From contig CAWJLY010000009.1 in the NCBI GenBank assembly GCA_963843805.1, positions 62,001 to 126,000 on the forward strand: 64,000 nt of DNA. The letters run 5' to 3'. A program made the translations under genes and the position numbers. Shown here in pieces: positions 51,001 through 59,578 of this stretch. This stretch comes from Ideonella_A sp963843805. GTDB taxonomy: Bacteria > Pseudomonadota > Gammaproteobacteria > Burkholderiales > Burkholderiaceae_C. The notes under the pieces are model-generated. The model had not been told where the DNA came from. It made no database searches and saw only the letters and a list, made by a program, of their open reading frames with translations. Numbering within the stretch: the stretch's first letter is position 1; each line of letters begins with the position of its first letter.

Positions 51001-54000
51001 GAAGGCGGTGACATGGGTGGCGAGGTGGTGTGTGTCGGTACGCCAGAGGAGGTCAAGCGGCATCCGACGTCGCATACCGGCAAGGCCTTGGCGGATTACG
51101 ACATCTCAATGGGTTTCGGCGTCGCGCGAGTGGCAGAGAAACTCCCTCCCCCGCTGGGGGAGGGCTGGGGAAGGGGCGGGCTGGGAGCCATGGCACCAGC
51201 CCGCCCCCATCCCAACCTTCCCCCAGCGGGGGAAGGAGCCGACACCGGCCTTCGCCCAGCGGGGGAAGGGGTCAACACCAGCCTTTCCCCATCTGGGGAA
51301 GGAGCGAATACCGACGGCGTGATCCAGATCGTCAATGCCCGTGAGCACAACCTCAAGTCGCTGAACGTCTCGATCCCGCGTGGCAAGTTCAGCGTCATCA
51401 CCGGCGTCTCCGGCTCTGGCAAAAGCACGTTGGCTTTCGACATCCTGTTCAATGAAGGCCAGCGCCGCTATCTGGAAAGCCTGAACGCCTACGCCCGCAG
51501 CATCGTGCAGCCGGCCGGCCGGCCGGAAGTCGACGCTGTTTATGGCATTCCGCCGACGGTGGCGATCGAGCAGCGGTTGTCGCGCGGCGGGCGCAAAAGC
51601 ACCGTGGCGACGACCACCGAGGTGTGGCACTTCCTGCGGCTGCTGTACGTCAAGCTGGGCCTGCAGCATTGCCCGAAGGACGGCGCCGAGGTGCGGCCGC
51701 AATCGGTCGACAGCATCGCCGCGCAGTTGTTGCGCGACTACCGGGGCAGGCATGTCGGCCTGCTGGCGCCGCTGGTTGTCAACCGCAAGGGGCTGTATAC
51801 CGATCTGGCCAAATGGGCCAGGCAGCGTGGCCACACCCATCTGCGAGTTGACGGCGAATTCATGAAGGTCGACAAGTGGCCCCGGCTGGATCGATTCAAG
51901 GAACACACGCTGGAGCTGCCGGTCGGTGACTTGCTCATCGGCCCTGCAAACGAGGCCGAGCTGCGCGATCTGCTGGGCCGCACGCTGGCGCTGGGCAAAG
52001 GCGTGATGCACCTGCTGGCGCCGCTCGACGGCCTGCATCAGGCCATGGAGGACGGCAGCTCGACAGCTGCCATCGGCTCGCTGAAGGTGTTTTCGATCAA
52101 GCGTGCCTGCCCGGTTTGTGGCACCAGCTATCCCGAGCTCGACCCGCGCATGTTCAGCTACAACAGCAAACACGGCTGGTGCAGCACTTGTGTTGGCACC
52201 GGACTTGCGTTGACACGCGAGCAGCGCAAGGTCTATGACGACTCGGTGCGCGACGACGACAACAAGGGCCGGGAGCAGAGTTTTCCTTCTGAAGAGGCCG
52301 AAGCCGAAGGCGTCGTCGACGAGCCGTGCCCTGATTGCCACGGCACGCGGCTCAATCCGATCTCGCGCGGCGTCACCTTTGACAGCCATTCGATCGCCTG
52401 GGTGGCGCAGTGGTCGGTCAGCGAAGCGCGCAAATGGGTCGCGGCGCTGCAACTGGTCGGCCGCGAAGCCGAGATTGCGCGTGATGTCGTCAGCGAGATC
52501 AAGGGCCGGCTCGAGTTTCTGGAAGAAGTCGGCCTCGGTTATCTGACGCTGGACCGCGCCGCACCCACGCTGAGCGGCGGCGAGGCACAACGCATCAGGC
52601 TCGCCGCGCAACTGGGCAGCAACCTGCAAGGCGTCTGCTACGTGCTCGACGAGCCGACGATCGGCCTGCACCCGCGCGACAACCAGGTCTTGCTCAACGC
52701 CCTGAAGACGCTGAGCGACAAAGGCAATACGCTGGTCGTCGTCGAACACGACGAGGACACGATTCGCCGCGCCGATCACCTGATCGACATCGGGCCGGGT
52801 GCCGGCAAGCGTGGCGGAATGCTGGTTGCCGAAGGCAGCGCCGCCGATCTGTCGGCCAACCCCGATTCGCAAACCGGTCGCCTGCTCGCGCATCCGATGA
52901 TCCATCCGCAGCAACCGCGGCGCGACGTCAAGCTTCCTCGTCTGGGGGGCTTACTGACCCTCCCCCAGCGGGGGAGGGAGCAAACCGGCCCGTTGACGAT
53001 CGAGAACGCTTCGCTGCACAACTTGCAGAACGTCAACGTCGATATTCCGCTGCGCCGCCTGGTTGCCATCACCGGCGTCAGCGGATCCGGCAAATCGACG
53101 CTGGCGCGCGACGTGTTGCTGGCCAACCTGCTGTTCATCAACAGCAAGGGCGGGCGCCCCAACTGGCAGGGCTGCGACAACATCGAAGGCTGGGGCTTCA
53201 TCGACCGCGTGCTGGAAGTCGACCAGACACCGATCGGCAAGACGCCACGCTCTTGCCCGGCAACCTACATCGGCTTCTGGGACGCGATCCGCAAGCTGTT
53301 CGCCGACACGCTGGAAGCGCGCGCCCGCGGCTATTTGCCGAACCGCTTCAGCTTCAACACCGGCGAAGGCCGCTGCCCGGGCTGCGAAGGGCAGGGCATG
53401 AAGACCATCGAAATGAGCTTCCTGCCCGACGTCAAGATCCTGTGCGACATCTGTCATGGCCAACGCTTCAACCCCGAGACGCTGGCGGTCAGCTGGCGCG
53501 GCAAGAGCATCGGCGATGTGCTGCGCATGGAGGTCGACGAGGCGGTGGAATTCTTCGCCAGCATGCCGGCGGTCTCGCACCCGCTGCGGCTGCTGAAGGA
53601 CGTCGGCCTCGGCTACCTGACGCTGGGCCAGCCCTCGCCCACGCTGAGCGGCGGCGAGGCACAGCGCATCAAGCTCGTCACCGAGCTGAGCAAGGTGCGT
53701 GACGATATCGGCAAACGCGGCAACAAGGCGCCGCACACGCTCTACGTCCTCGACGAACCGACTGTCGGCCTGCACATGGCTGACGTTGCCAAGCTGATCG
53801 GGGTGTTGCACCGGCTGGTCACGGGCGGGCACAGCGTGGTGGTCATCGAGCACGACCTGGATGTGATCGCCGAGGCAGATTGGGTGATCGACCTGGGCCC
53901 CGAGGGCGGGGGTGGAGGTGGTGCCGTCGTCGTCGCCGGACCGCCTGAAGTGCTGGCGGCCGATCCGGCCAGTCATACGGGACAGGCGCTGCGGGGGGTG

Positions 54001-54015
54001 TTGGCGAGGATGTGA
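48054..54015 (+). CDS. uvrA: Double-length tandem UvrA (excinuclease ABC subunit A), split by an inserted palindromic element
   Basis: About 1,985 codons encode two UvrA units in tandem, hence four ABC modules. Walker A motifs are GPSGSGKSS, GVSGSGKSS and twice GVSGSGKST. Signatures are LSGGEVQR and three LSGGEAQR. Zinc-type CxxC clusters (CPSCHG, CPTCGG, CPDCDG, CPVCGT, CPDCHG, CPGCEG, CDICHG) mark both halves. It recognises DNA lesions with UvrB. Fused UvrA of ~1,900 residues is known in Burkholderiales. The frame changes between 49510 and 49796 beside inserted repeat 1: one ORF ends at 49796, the other runs from GTG 49582 to 54015. Repeats 2 and 3 are read through in frame. The sequence is otherwise continuous for 4.4 kb, unlike its frameshifted neighbours. 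Confidence 0.88.
49467..49580. repeat. REP/BIME-like palindromic insert 1 inside uvrA
   Basis: Hairpin CCTTCCCC-CGCC-GGGGAAGG (49467-49486) and hairpin CCCTCCCC with GGGGAGGG (49561-49580) bracket about 75 bases whose ends are roughly complementary. It lies in the linker between LKLRSYLDRL and LQLLLLEIRTRLRYL of ABC module I. The coding frame changes across it, and its end provides GGGAGGG just before GTG 49582. Confidence 0.8.
51144..51300. repeat. REP/BIME-like palindromic insert 2 inside uvrA, with 33-base tandem repeats
   Basis: CCCTCCCCC-GCT-GGGGGAGGG (51144-51164) and CCTTCCCCC-AGC-GGGGGAAGG (about 51216-51236) bracket GGGCGGGCTGG (51174-51184), which pairs exactly with CCAGCCCGCCC (51196-51206). 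Two further hairpin units follow at a 33-base period. Translated, the last part gives PAGEGADTGLR, PAGEGVNTSLS and PSGEGANTD. It stays in frame, in the linker between the two UvrA units. Confidence 0.85.
52958..52978. repeat. REP-like palindromic insert 3 inside uvrA
   Basis: CCCTCCCCC-AGC-GGGGGAGGG is a perfect 9-bp stem with three-base loop. It is read in frame as TLPQRGREQ in the linker before the fourth ABC module (PLTIENASLHNLQNVNVDIP). The unit is nearly identical to the hairpin units of insert 2. Confidence 0.85.
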
Positions 54016-54113
54016 TGTCGCTGTCTGGGCCGCGCGACGGGCGCCATGCACGTGCAGGCGCGCCCGAAGGCAAATGACAGACTGGTCGAACGCTTGGTGC
54101 GCAGTTCAGGACC

Positions 54114-55095
54114 TCAGGCGAGCGAGCTCAGGAAATCCTGGTACGCCCGCGTCAGGCCGTCGGCGAGTGAGGTTTCGGCCCGGAAGCCCGTGCTGTGCAG
54201 CAAATCGACATCCAGCAGCTTGCGCGGTGTGCCATCCGGTTTTGTCGTGTCGAACTCGACGCCGCCCTGAAAACCCACGGTCCGGCTGACCAGTCCGGCC
54301 AGTTCGGCAATCGTCAAGTCTTCGCCGACCCCGACGTTCACCAGCGGTGGCTCGAAGTGACCGGTGACCGACTCGTCGCTGCCCAGCAGCTTCGCGTAGC
54401 GATCGTCCGGCAGATTCATCAGGTGAACGCAGGCGGCGGCCATGTCGTCGCTGTACATGAACTCGCGCAGCGGCGTGCCGGTGCCCCAGACCGTCACCGT
54501 CTGGCTGCCGCTTTCCTTGGCCTCGTGAAACTTGCGGATCAGCGCCGGGATGACGTGGCTGTTTTGTGCGTGGTAGTTGTCACCCGGCCCATACAAATTG
54601 GTCGGCATCGCGGCCAGATAACGGGTCCCGTACTGCCGGTTGTAGCTCCAGCACATCTCGACGCCAGCGATCTTGGCCAAGTGCGTACGGCCGGTTGGTC
54701 GGCTCCAGCGGGCCGGTGAGCAGGCTGTCCTCGCGCAATGGCTGCGGTGCCAGCTTGGGATAGATGCAGCTGGAGCCGAGAAACAGCAAGCGCTTCACGC
54801 CGGCCAGGTACGAACCGTGAATCACGTTCGACTGCATCGCCAGGTTGTCGCGGATGAATTCAGCCGGAAAACTGTTGTTGGCGACGATGCCGCCGACTTT
54901 GGCTGCGGCGAGGAAGACGTGATCGGGCTGTTCGGATTGCAGAAATCGGAGCGTCGCGCCCTCGTCGCGCAGATCGAGTTCGGCGTGGCTTCGGGTGATG
55001 AAATTGCTGAAACCGGCCAGACGCAGTTGCCTCATCAATGCCGATCCGACCAGCCCGCGGTGGCCGGCGACGTAGATCTTGACGTTCTTGTTCAT
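54114..55095 (-). CDS. fcl: GDP-L-fucose synthase (one frameshift)
   Basis: About 325 residues. This SDR-type epimerase/reductase makes GDP-L-fucose from GDP-4-keto-6-deoxymannose. KIYVAGHRGLVGSALMRQLR carries GxxGxxG, then VFLAAAKVGGIVANNSFPAE, LFLGSSCIYPKLAPQPLRED (Ser region), SYNRQYGTRYLAAMPTNLYG and ARVIPAL-like HVIPALIRKFHEAK. One extra A at 54679-54680 breaks the frame just before the catalytic Tyr/Lys region. No gmd gene lies in the window. It is separated from the capsule export genes by an IS remnant and supports a fucose-containing surface polysaccharide. Confidence 0.92.
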
Positions 55096-55280
55096 GAATT
55101 TCTACCGGAACATGGTTCGGATGCCCAACGACAACGCGCAGCGGGCGATCATCTGGATTATCGCCAATGGCAGGAGCCCGCTCGGCTGTCATCGCTCATT
55201 GCCGAGGTTGCTGTTGCCTCCAAAGGGCATCTTCCTGCTGCTCTGGCGCAGCCTTACCGGACACCGGCCTGGACTCGGCC

Positions 55281-55676
55281 TGTCAACCCAAAGTAGAGAT
55301 GTCCCCTGTTTGGCCAAAGTAGAGATGTCCCCTATGTAGCTGTGGGCGGGTTAATCAGGCTGTCCCGGGTGGTGGCTGCGCAGGGCGTAGCCCGGAGCGG
55401 CCGCCACCCGGGCGCGGTGGCACGATTGGCGGGGTATCTGGCCGGTAGATGCCGCGCTTGCGCTGAGCCTCCTGGAAATCCATCTCGGCCTTCAAGCGCT
55501 GCAAGGCGACCTGCTGGGCATTGCGCACCTTGTCGACTCTGACGTTCAGTGTCTTGTGGTGAGCCGTTTTGCTGTTTCGCGTGGGCTCCCCCAACTCCTG
55601 CGCCGCCATGCAGCCCCTTCGACGTCAAAGGGGACACTTCTACTTTGGGCGCAGGGGACATTACTGTTTTGGGGCA
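55281..55676. mobile_element. IS remnant with terminal inverted repeats and 16-bp flanking direct repeats
   Basis: The left end has CAAAGTAGAGATGTCCCCT twice (55289-55307 and 55315-55333). The right end has its near reverse complement AGGGGACACTTCTACTTTG (55629-55647) plus a second GGGGACATTACTG block (55654). The whole segment is flanked by CGGCCTGGACTCGGCC at 55265-55280 and again at 55677-55692, a likely insertion duplication. Only a transposase fragment remains inside. The flanks 55096-55264 and 55693-55795 show no gene. Confidence 0.68.
55355..55609 (-). pseudogene. Transposase C-terminal fragment
   Basis: An 84-codon reading frame on the minus strand contains HHKTLNVRVDKVRNAQQVAL and LKAEMDFQEAQRKRGIYRPD, followed by a Pro-rich tail. 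It looks like the C-terminal tail of an IS transposase; I cannot assign the IS family with confidence. It lies between the inverted repeats at 55289-55333 and 55629-55647. No DDE catalytic core remains, so it is non-functional. Confidence 0.5.
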
Positions 55677-55795
55677 CGGCCTGGACTCGGCCAACAGTCC
55701 GGCTACACTGCGCGCCGGGCGGCTAGACGGTCTGTCATGGTGGCCGTCTTTCCCTGCCGGGGCCGATCCGGCTTTGATTTCCACACCCCCGATTC

Positions 55796-57064
55796 ATGTC
55801 CGGACCCATCGCTCCCCGACCCCCTCTGTCAACGGATCAAACGGCTCCGACGAATGAAATGCTGGTGCCGGAGTCCGAACTCGCGGCCGGACGATTAAGC
55901 AAGTTCAGGGTGCGACCCGATGTGCCGGTGAAGGCGGCCGTTCCGTGGGCGCACATCGTGAAAGGTCCTGCCCGATTCCTGTTCGACAAGATCTTTCTTG
56001 TCACTGTGCTGATCCCTACTTTGCTCAGCATCGCGTACTTCGGGTTCTTGGCATCCGACGTCTACATGTCCGAATCGCGATTCGTGGTGCGGATGCAGCA
56101 GCGAGGGCAGGCCACCAGTGCAATCGGCGCACTGCTGCAAGGCACGGGCTTTCAGCGTGCGAACGACGATTCCTTCACCGTCCACGATTTCATGACCTCG
56201 CGAGACGCTTTGAAGACGCTGGATGAGGAACTGAGATTGCGGGAAGCATTTTCCAAACCGGCCATCGACTTTGCCAGCCGCTTTCCGCGTCCTTTCGACG
56301 ACGCCAGTTTCGAGTCGCTTTTCAAGTATTACGGGAGCAAGGTGGCGGTCGTCTTCGACGCTTCGTCTTCGATCACGACGTTGACGGTTCGGGCCTTTGA
56401 TCCCGAGGACGCGTTTCGAATCAACCAGATGCTGCTCGCAATGGGGGAAGCACTTGTCAACCGGATCAATGATCGCGGCCGCGCAGACATGGTCAAGTAT
56501 GCCGCTGGCGAGGTCGCCGATGCTGAAGCCAAGGCCAAAGCGTCCGCACTGGCGTTGGCCAGCTATCGCAATCGCCGCGCCGTCTTCGATCCGGACAAGC
56601 AGAGTGCGCTCCAGTTGCAGCAGGTCACCAAGCTGCAAGACGAATTGGTCATCGCCAGGCTTCAGCTGGCGCAGATCAAATCGCTTTCACCATCCAATCC
56701 GCAGATCGGTGCCATGGAGCGAAGGGCCGCCGGCCTGGAGTCCGAAATGGCTCGCCAAATGTCGCGGATCGCCGGCCCCAGCGGTAATTCGTTGACCGAC
56801 AAGGCGACCGAATTTGAGCGGCTGCAACTTGAGCGCACGTTTGCCGATCGGCAGGTGGCCGCGGCAATGACGAATCTCGAGACCGCGCGCAGCGAAGCTC
56901 GTCGTCAGCAGATCTATCTCGAACGCATTGTCCAGCCGAACAAGCCCGATTTGGCTCTGGAGCCGCGCAGGTTGCGTGCGATCTTCGCGACGTTCGTTGT
57001 CGGTCTGGTGATGTGGGGCGTTTTGTCGATGCTGCTCGCCGGTGTGAAAGAGCACCGGGATTGA
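55796..57064 (+). CDS. kpsE: Capsule polysaccharide export inner-membrane protein, KpsE/CtrB type
   Basis: This intact 422-residue polysaccharide co-polymerase has one membrane segment near residues 62-84 (IFLVTVLIPTLLSIAYFGFL) and one near 395-415 (LRAIFATFVVGLVMWGVLSM), with a large periplasmic helical domain between them (AEAKAKASALALASYRNRRA, LQLQQVTKLQDELVIARLQL). The family motif SESRFVVRMQQRG follows the first TM. The N-terminus has a ~50-residue polar cytosolic leader. It works with KpsM, KpsT and an outer-membrane Wza/KpsD-type channel. It heads the kpsEMT cluster. Confidence 0.88.
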   Translation: MSGPIAPRPPLSTDQTAPTNEMLVPESELAAGRLSKFRVRPDVPVKAAVPWAHIVKGPARFLFDKIFLVTVLIPTLLSIAYFGFLASDVYMSESRFVVRMQQRGQATSAIGALLQGTGFQRANDDSFTVHDFMTSRDALKTLDEELRLREAFSKPAIDFASRFPRPFDDASFESLFKYYGSKVAVVFDASSSITTLTVRAFDPEDAFRINQMLLAMGEALVNRINDRGRADMVKYAAGEVADAEAKAKASALALASYRNRRAVFDPDKQSALQLQQVTKLQDELVIARLQLAQIKSLSPSNPQIGAMERRAAGLESEMARQMSRIAGPSGNSLTDKATEFERLQLERTFADRQVAAAMTNLETARSEARRQQIYLERIVQPNKPDLALEPRRLRAIFATFVVGLVMWGVLSMLLAGVKEHRD

Positions 57065-57098
57065 AGCCGCTGTCACTGTCTGCCGACGGTTGCCGATC

Positions 57099-57875
57099 AT
57101 GCTGAAGCGCTCCTTGCAAGTCCAGATCCGGATCGTGCATGCATTGCTTATGCGCGAGGTGTTGACCCGGTTCGGCCGCCACAACATCGGATTTCTCTGG
57201 CTGTTCGTCGAGCCGATGTTGTTCACGCTCGGCGTTACGGCACTGTGGACCGCGCTTCGAGCAGTCCATGGATCGAGCATCCCGATCACGGTCTTTGCGC
57301 TGACGGGATATTCATCCGTACTTCTGTGGCGCAACATGCCGGGTCGTTGCGTCGGCGCGATCGAGCCGAACCGCTCGTTGATGTTTCACCGCAATGTTCG
57401 TGCGCTCGACGTCTTTCTGGCCCGAATCCTGCTGGAATTTGCGGGAACGACCATTTCGTTTGTGGTGTTGTCCATCATCTTCATCGCTTTGGAGATGATG
57501 CAGCCTCCCGAAGACATACTTCAGGTCGTGGGTGCGTGGATGATGCTGGCATGGTTCGGCGCTGCGCTCGGTTTGTTGGTCGGCACCTTGAACGAGCGGT
57601 CGGACTTCGTAGAGAAAATCTGGCATCCGTTCTCCTATCTGCTTTTTCCGCTCAGCGGCGCGGCATTCCTCGTTGAGGCGCTGCCGCCGGGGTTCCGAGA
57701 GGCCGTTCTTTGGCTGCCAATGGTGCATGGGCTCGAGTTCCTGCGTGAAGGCTTTTTCGGCAGTCACTTCAAGGCTCACTACAACCTGGTCTACATGGCG
57801 GCAGCGTGCTTGATCATGACTCTGGTCGGCTTGGCGGAGGTCAGAACCTTGAGCAAGCGGATGTCGCTGACATGA
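57099..57875 (+). CDS. kpsM: Capsule polysaccharide ABC transporter permease, KpsM type
   Basis: This intact 258-residue ABC-2 permease starts at ATG 57099 (MLKRSLQVQIRIVHALLMRE); 57090 adds MPI. The conserved N-terminal MREVLTRFGRHNIGFLWLFV, then EPMLFTLGVTALWT, and RNVRALDVFLARILLEFAGT are typical. Six membrane segments are predicted, ending with YNLVYMAAACLIMTLVGLAE. The last codons overlap the kpsT ATG (ATGA at 57872-57875). It exports the finished polysaccharide chain. Confidence 0.92.
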   Translation: MLKRSLQVQIRIVHALLMREVLTRFGRHNIGFLWLFVEPMLFTLGVTALWTALRAVHGSSIPITVFALTGYSSVLLWRNMPGRCVGAIEPNRSLMFHRNVRALDVFLARILLEFAGTTISFVVLSIIFIALEMMQPPEDILQVVGAWMMLAWFGAALGLLVGTLNERSDFVEKIWHPFSYLLFPLSGAAFLVEALPPGFREAVLWLPMVHGLEFLREGFFGSHFKAHYNLVYMAAACLIMTLVGLAEVRTLSKRMSLT

Positions 57876-58522
57876 TTGAGGTTTTGGATGTCTGCAAGTC
57901 CTACCGCACCCGCCACGGGCTGCAAGTTGTGCTCAATGGCATCAACCTGCGCGTGGGCCGCGCCGAGAAGGTCGGCATTCTGGGGCGGAACGGGTCAGGC
58001 AAATCGACGCTGATCCGCTTGATCAGCGGCGCCGACCTGCCGACCAGTGGCGTGATCCATCGGGGCTTGACCGTGTCATGGCCACTCGCATTCGGAGGCG
58101 CCTTTCAAGGCAGCCTGACCGGTGCAGACAACGTGCGCTTCATCTGCCGGATCTATGGGCAGAACGCGTCATCGAAGATCGATTTCGTCGAGGAGTTTGC
58201 CGAGCTTGGACGAGCAATGAAGGAACCCGTGCGGACATATTCCAGCGGGATGCAGGCCCGTCTGGCATTCGCCATATCCATGGCAGTGGAGTTCGACTGC
58301 TTCCTGATCGACGAGGTGATTGCTGTCGGTGACGACCGTTTCCACGAAAAATGTCGGGTCGAATTGTTCGAGAAGCGTGCGGATCGCGCCATCATTCTGG
58401 TTTCACACGATCCGAACACGATCAGGCAGTACTGCGAGCGGGCCAGCGTGCTCCACAAGACCCAGATGACCAGTTTTCCCGATGTCGATTCAGCCTACAG
58501 TCACTACAGCGAACTGGATTGA
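57872..58522 (+). CDS. kpsT: Capsule polysaccharide ABC transporter ATP-binding protein, KpsT type
   Basis: This intact 216-residue ATPase has Walker A VGILGRNGSGKSTLIRLISG, the KpsT/Wzt-like SWPLAFGGAFQGSLTGADNV, signature RTYSSGMQARLAFAISMAVE (SSGM), Walker B FDCFLIDEVIAVGD and H-loop AIILVSHDPNTIRQYC. It is overlapped by kpsM. It has no Wzt-type C-terminal carbohydrate-binding domain, so substrate choice should reside elsewhere, as in group 2 capsule systems. Confidence 0.93.
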   Translation: MIEVLDVCKSYRTRHGLQVVLNGINLRVGRAEKVGILGRNGSGKSTLIRLISGADLPTSGVIHRGLTVSWPLAFGGAFQGSLTGADNVRFICRIYGQNASSKIDFVEEFAELGRAMKEPVRTYSSGMQARLAFAISMAVEFDCFLIDEVIAVGDDRFHEKCRVELFEKRADRAIILVSHDPNTIRQYCERASVLHKTQMTSFPDVDSAYSHYSELD

Positions 58523-58565
58523 GCAAGCGATCGGGCGATCGAGCCCGCAAGCGGATCTCGGCAGC

Positions 58566-59552
58566 TCATCTTGCTGCCGCCGCAAGCTCGGCCTGGAGGC
58601 GCTGGATCTCGACGATGCGCAGATGGTTCTCGTGCATCAGGCGCGAAATCAGGCCGAATGCATGAGCAGCTGGTGAGATCGCATCGTCGATCGCGGTGCG
58701 GCTGCACAGAACGTCGCCCACTGCCGGACCGTCGATCATCAGCGCAAACAGCTCGCGCGGCTCATCGAGCCGCACCAATCCCGCGTGGCGTGAGATGTAA
58801 TAGAAATGCGTAAAGCTGCGCCGCAGCACATCAAACAATTTGGTGCAGTGTTCGAGCACGGCGCGATGATCGGGCGCAACGTCCGACGAGCCCGTCAAGC
58901 GTGCGGCAACATCATCGTACGAAAATTCGATGATGGCATTTCTCGTCCTTGCAAGTGCTCGATCTGCGTGGCTGAGAACAAGGTCGGTATACCCCTCGAC
59001 ATCGATCTTGATCAGGTCGACATGAGACAGCGAAAAGGCGGCATACAGCGAGTCGAGCGTGCGGCAATCGACCATCGCGGACGATGCGTCGGATCGAAGG
59101 TCGATGTGTGCCCTGGTACCCGAACCGAAGAATGACAATCGACCGTCGTGATCGGAGATCGCCAGGTGAGCGATGTCGACGTGGTTGCCGCAGCCATGCG
59201 AGACGTTGCGTGCCAGCAGCGAAAAATTGTTCGGCGAAGCCTCGATTGCCAGTACCTTGCAATTCGAGGCTACCTTGCTTGCGAAGATCGAATTGATGCC
59301 GATGTTCGCACCGATGTCGACGAAGACCCCCGCTTCTCCGAGGAGTTCGGCGTAGAGGCACAGCTGATTCGACTCCCAGTTTCCTGTGGAGGCGACCGCA
59401 GCGGAGATGATCGACTCGCCCGATTCGATCTCGAACGAGAAGGTAACGTTCTGGTAGTCGAACCTCATGATGCGGGTTGGTACCAGAGCGGGGGGTGGGG
59501 CGATCGAGTCCGCCGGTGAGGGTCTTGACGTTGAATCCATTGCTGTCTGCAT
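58566..59552 (-). CDS. FkbM-family methyltransferase
   Basis: This intact 328-residue protein has a SAM-binding motif AGVFVDIGANIGINSIFASK (about residues 91-110), followed by VLAIEASPNNFSLLARNVSH and the family-typical VDLIKIDVEGYTDLVL. A ~50-residue N-terminal extension and a C-terminal helical segment are additional. FkbM-type enzymes in capsule loci usually O-methylate sugars. It converges on kpsT with a 43-base gap and heads towards the glycosyltransferases on the minus strand. Confidence 0.86.
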   Translation of the reverse strand: MQTAMDSTSRPSPADSIAPPPALVPTRIMRFDYQNVTFSFEIESGESIISAAVASTGNWESNQLCLYAELLGEAGVFVDIGANIGINSIFASKVASNCKVLAIEASPNNFSLLARNVSHGCGNHVDIAHLAISDHDGRLSFFGSGTRAHIDLRSDASSAMVDCRTLDSLYAAFSLSHVDLIKIDVEGYTDLVLSHADRALARTRNAIIEFSYDDVAARLTGSSDVAPDHRAVLEHCTKLFDVLRRSFTHFYYISRHAGLVRLDEPRELFALMIDGPAVGDVLCSRTAIDDAISPAAHAFGLISRLMHENHLRIVEIQRLQAELAAAAR

Positions 59553-59578
59553 CCCCGATTTCGCCCGTTGGCCGGCAT

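Noticed and set aside
51216..51312. Possible short CRISPR array (33-base repeats)
   Set aside because: Units are contiguous with no spacers, only three in number and in frame within uvrA.
51106..52914. 602-codon frame antisense to uvrA
   Set aside because: It mirrors uvrA codons, has no family features and overlaps the conserved UvrA motifs completely.
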